From NCBI GenBank assembly GCA_030531305.1, contig JAUNNT010000005.1:10638-46677 (forward strand): a stretch of DNA of 36,040 nucleotides, in the 5' to 3' direction. Positions 31,439 through 36,040 of this stretch are shown piece after piece; the first letter of the stretch is position 1; every line of letters begins with the position of its first letter. The translations under genes were made by a program, and so were the position numbers. Below the pieces are notes generated by a model. It saw nothing but the letters and a program-made list of their open reading frames with translations. It was not told where the DNA came from and did no database searches. This DNA is from Akkermansia sp. (lineage in GTDB: Bacteria > Verrucomicrobiota > Verrucomicrobiia > Verrucomicrobiales > Akkermansiaceae).

Positions 31439-32278
31439 ATGAACATACCTCCGTACTGGGTGCGCAAGGAGCAGAGGATAGGCGACTACACCTGCCGCCT
31501 GACCGGGTTCTCCCATTCCTCCATGCAGGCCGCGTGGAAGATGCTCCAGCAGCACGCGGACATCATGCAGAAGTTCTTTGCCACGGTGCCCACCGAGGCA
31601 TCCGCACAGCGCATGCGCGCCGCCCTGCGCAAGCTGCGCGAGCAGGACGGCGACACCTACGAGGCGTGCCTGCTGGAACCCGTGTGGCGCGCGGTGGACG
31701 CCGCCAACGTCATCACGCGCAACCGCTACGGCGCGCTGGTGGTCAACAGCACGGACACCTGCTTTGCAGACGTGGACAAGGCGCCGGCAAGCCTGTGGGA
31801 GATGGTGAAGGGGCTGTTCGGCGCGGACACGCCGCCGGAGCGGCGCCTGCTGGACGTGATGCGGCAGATACACGCGGAGCAGCCGAAGCTCTCCATGCGT
31901 CTGTACCGCACGGCCAAGGGCTGGCGCGTGCTGCTCTCCGGGGAGGGCGTTGAACTCGGTTCCCCGCTGGTGGACACCCTGTTCCGCCGCCTGCACGTGG
32001 ACCCGCTCTACCGGAACCTCTGCCGCAAGCAGGCGTGCTGGCGCGCGCGGCTCACACCCAAGCCGTGGCGGCTGCACCTGCCGCGCTGCCCGCAGCCGGA
32101 ATGCTCCGAGGACGCGGCATCCGTGCAGGCGGAATGGGTGCGGGAATACGAGGATGCGTGCGAGGGTCGGGCCGTCTGCCGTTTGGTGGAATCCTTCGGC
32201 CCGCGCCTGCAGGGCGGCATCCCGGAGCTGCACGACGAGCTCACCGGCGTGCACCTGCACCGCGACACGCTGGCGTGA
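31439..32278 (+). CDS. Conserved protein of unknown function with DVD motif (279 aa)
   Basis: Cytoplasmic by appearance, with no signal or membrane segment. It begins MNIPPYWVRKEQRIGDYTCR. Notable blocks are ITRNRYGALVVNSTDTCFAD then VD (92-113, with D111-V-D113), RLYRTAKGWRVLLSG (154-168) and LCRKQACWRARLTPKPWRL (194-212), followed by C217 and C222. This block order matches a family I recall as uncharacterised in Proteobacteria and Bacteroidota. The hydrophobic D-x-D followed by a basic beta-strand motif and a possible Cys4 site (195, 200, 217, 222) vaguely recalls archaeo-eukaryotic primase-like proteins, but that is speculation. The start is fixed by the promoter. Confidence 0.8.
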   Translation: MNIPPYWVRKEQRIGDYTCRLTGFSHSSMQAAWKMLQQHADIMQKFFATVPTEASAQRMRAALRKLREQDGDTYEACLLEPVWRAVDAANVITRNRYGALVVNSTDTCFADVDKAPASLWEMVKGLFGADTPPERRLLDVMRQIHAEQPKLSMRLYRTAKGWRVLLSGEGVELGSPLVDTLFRRLHVDPLYRNLCRKQACWRARLTPKPWRLHLPRCPQPECSEDAASVQAEWVREYEDACEGRAVCRLVESFGPRLQGGIPELHDELTGVHLHRDTLA

Positions 32279-32286
32279 TTGTTAGG

Positions 32287-32314
32287 TTGACGTGCGGGGG
32301 TGTTTTGATACAAT
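32287..32314 (+). promoter_or_regulatory. Promoter of the lipase-like lipoprotein, predicted leaderless
   Basis: TTGACG (32287-32292), a 16-nt spacer and TACAAT (32309-32314), 6 nt before ATG 32321. Confidence 0.7.
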
Positions 32315-32320
32315 GGCGGC

Positions 32321-34057
32321 ATGACGCATGGAACACACGGAGCAACCCGCCTGGCACTGGCGCTGGCAGCCGCATGGGCGCTGCTGGCCGCCTGCGAGTC
32401 GCCCGTGATTCCCAAACCGGGCAAGCCCGACGTGGAGTATGCGCTCACGCGCGAGGCCCTCTCCGACCGCATGCTTGTGGACCAGCTGCGCCATGATTGG
32501 CGGGAGCTCAAGCGCGCCGACCTCGCGCCGGAGCGGCGGCAAGCCGTCATCGACCGCTACAACAGCCGCTTGGAAACCCTGATGGCGCGCCTGCGCTACG
32601 ATGTACACGGCGAGGGCAGCACGGGCGCCACGCCGTTCCATGAGATTGTGGACTTCTCCCACACCGGGCTGTCGCTGCCTTCCCTGCGGATGGTGTACGA
32701 GGACATAGTGCCCGCCAGAGAGGTGGAGTTCGAGTACCTCGATGAGCACTACGCCGCCCCCGGATTGGGCGTCCCCCTGGTGGGCGTGGTGCCCGCCGAC
32801 GTTGCGAAGAAGCTGCAGGACAAGGATGCGGCCCTGGCCTCCGCCCACACCCAGGGCACCGTGGTCACGCTCACCGCCGTGCTGGATTTCCCGGATTCCC
32901 CGCGCAACGCACGCCCGGTCCTGCGCTTCATCCCGCGCCTGGAGCAGGAGACCATCGACGTGGGCAGGCTGTGCTACCAACTGGCGGCGGACCTCTCCGC
33001 CCCCATGGAAATCTACTGGCGCCTCACCTATGAGGACAAGAACCGCTTTCTGGGCCTGCTGCGCCCGCAGAAGATGCGTGAAAACATCGGCCTCACCAGC
33101 CTGCAGCCCTACAACCCCAACAAGATACCCGTGGTGCTCACCCACGGCCTGCTGTCGGACGCCAGAACCTTCGGCCAGCTGGTGAACCGCCTGTACGTGG
33201 ACCCGGACATCCGCAACAACTTCCAGTTCTGGTACTTCAACTACCCCACCGGCCCGGCCTGGGTGTACAACGCCGCGGCGTACCGCGGTGCACTCGCCGC
33301 CGTGCGCGAGAAAGTGGACCCAAAGCACCGCAACCGCAATTGGGACAACATGGTGGTGGTGGGACACTCCATGGGCGGTCTCATCACGCACTACAGCCAG
33401 TGCGAAGAACCCTGGAACATGCTGGTCAACGCCGAGGTGGTGGACCCCGCACGGCTCGCCGAGCTGGACAAGAGCCACATCGACAAGCCCTTTGAGGACC
33501 CCGCCATGGAGCAGTTCCGCCAACTGTATTTCTTCAAGCCCGTGAAGGCCGGCATGGTGGTGTACTTCGCCACGCCGCACCGCGGCGCCCCCATGGCGGA
33601 TTTCGGCATCGTGCGGCTCCTCACCGGACTTATCGAGCTGCCCTTCGCCATCGTAAACGAGACCATCAACATGGTCACGCTGAACCCGGACCTCTTCCTG
33701 CTGAACCCGTCCGAGATGACGCGCTGGTTCACCAGCGTGGACCAGCTCTCGCCGGAGGGATACTCCATCCGCGGCCTGCAAGGATTGAAAACGCGCGACG
33801 TGCCCACCTTCTCCGTCATCGGCAACCGCGGCAGGTGCGGTCTCCTCGCCCGCAGCTCCGACGGCGTGGTGCCCTACTGGTCCAGCCACATCAACTGGGG
33901 CGACGAGGAGTTCATCGTCCCGGAATCCCACTCCGTCCAAAAGCACAAGGACACCGCGGAATACATGAAGATCATCCTGCACGAGTACCTGCAGGAACAT
34001 CCCGCCATCCGCTACACCCGCGGCTCCATCGTCAACATCAACCAAGAAAACGAATAA
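32321..34057 (+). CDS. Lipase/PGAP1-like alpha/beta hydrolase lipoprotein (578 aa)
   Basis: A signal peptide with lipobox LLAAC (lipidated at C25) directs it to the envelope. The N-terminal 265 residues are of unknown fold. The alpha/beta hydrolase part follows: the oxyanion-hole strand IPVVLTHGLLSDARTFGQLV (269-288) and the nucleophile S350 in VVVGHSMGGLITHYSQ. YFATPHRGAPMADFG is a lid/TPHRG segment seen in lipases of this group, and the catalytic His is probably in ESHSVQKHKDT near the C terminus. Similar large proteins of the PVC group and Proteobacteria are annotated as alpha/beta hydrolases; the substrate is unknown, possibly a lipid or cell-wall ester. speA follows after 16 nt. Confidence 0.87.
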   Translation: MTHGTHGATRLALALAAAWALLAACESPVIPKPGKPDVEYALTREALSDRMLVDQLRHDWRELKRADLAPERRQAVIDRYNSRLETLMARLRYDVHGEGSTGATPFHEIVDFSHTGLSLPSLRMVYEDIVPAREVEFEYLDEHYAAPGLGVPLVGVVPADVAKKLQDKDAALASAHTQGTVVTLTAVLDFPDSPRNARPVLRFIPRLEQETIDVGRLCYQLAADLSAPMEIYWRLTYEDKNRFLGLLRPQKMRENIGLTSLQPYNPNKIPVVLTHGLLSDARTFGQLVNRLYVDPDIRNNFQFWYFNYPTGPAWVYNAAAYRGALAAVREKVDPKHRNRNWDNMVVVGHSMGGLITHYSQCEEPWNMLVNAEVVDPARLAELDKSHIDKPFEDPAMEQFRQLYFFKPVKAGMVVYFATPHRGAPMADFGIVRLLTGLIELPFAIVNETINMVTLNPDLFLLNPSEMTRWFTSVDQLSPEGYSIRGLQGLKTRDVPTFSVIGNRGRCGLLARSSDGVVPYWSSHINWGDEEFIVPESHSVQKHKDTAEYMKIILHEYLQEHPAIRYTRGSIVNINQENE

Positions 34058-34073
34058 CCACCCCTCTCCCGCC

Positions 34074-36011
<1,938 letters not shown>

Positions 36012-36040
36012 TGCAATTTACAATTGACGATTGACAATTG
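36012..36040. repeat. Degenerate heptamer repeat after speA (window edge)
   Basis: TTTACAA, TTGACGA, TTGACAA and the start of another TTG unit follow the speA stop directly. The array may continue beyond the window. Same type as the TAGTACN heptamers at 13951-13978, but of different sequence. Confidence 0.55.

Overview
This is a GC-rich bacterial chromosome segment with 29 protein-coding genes on both strands and no rRNA, tRNA or CRISPR array that I can see. Gene content fits a Gram-negative member of the PVC group, most likely Verrucomicrobiota related to Akkermansia: an exported sulfatase with a PA14-like tail, a type II secretion-style pseudopilin, a protease of the type found beside exosortases, several lipoproteins and an outer-membrane barrel. 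The phylum call is an inference from content; the window has no rRNA to confirm it.

Layout. 1-1266: trigger factor (minus, running off the left edge). 1516-4477: a three-gene operon (large ankyrin protein, small ankyrin protein, short charged protein) joined by ATGA stop/start overlaps. 4550-6214 (minus): an SH3-like lipoprotein and a XerD-type recombinase. 6357-8431: tyrS and an exported helical protein. 8432-11942: a sulfatase lying between two copies of a hairpin-rich repeat. 11943-13928: MATE transporter and rdgB. 13979-17046 (minus): exported M3 peptidase and an orphan OppF-type ATPase. 17210-20663: dnaN, pseudopilin, tilS and a small exported protein. 20673-21692 (minus): a soluble Ser/Thr kinase. 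21785-25690: an Lrp/AsnC regulator with an aminotransferase, a CPBP/CAAX-type protease, a DUF4126 membrane protein and a sugar nucleotidyltransferase. 25694-27350 (minus): recA overlapping a SprT-like protease. 27470-29033: thioredoxin-like lipoprotein and trpS. 29044-31349 (minus): beta-barrel protein, a 37-residue lipoprotein and an alpha/beta hydrolase. 31439-36011: a conserved unknown protein, a lipase-like lipoprotein and speA.

Most of the window is housekeeping: translation (tig, tyrS, trpS, tilS), replication and repair (dnaN, recA, SprT-like, rdgB, xer) and polyamine synthesis (speA). Envelope and secreted functions are interleaved with it.

Two patterns go beyond ordinary annotation. 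First, E. coli-like -35/-10 pairs can be placed upstream of most transcription units, and in 13 of 20 the -10 box ends only 6-10 nt before the start codon, implying leaderless or nearly leaderless mRNAs. Genes inside operons mostly lack a Shine-Dalgarno sequence and instead have a pyrimidine-rich run ending in CC just before ATG. This pattern settles several start codons. Second, a dispersed inverted-repeat family (two full copies of about 430 bp, plus at least two remnants) keeps its stem-loops while their sequence changes, and its two full copies bracket the sulfatase gene as direct repeats.
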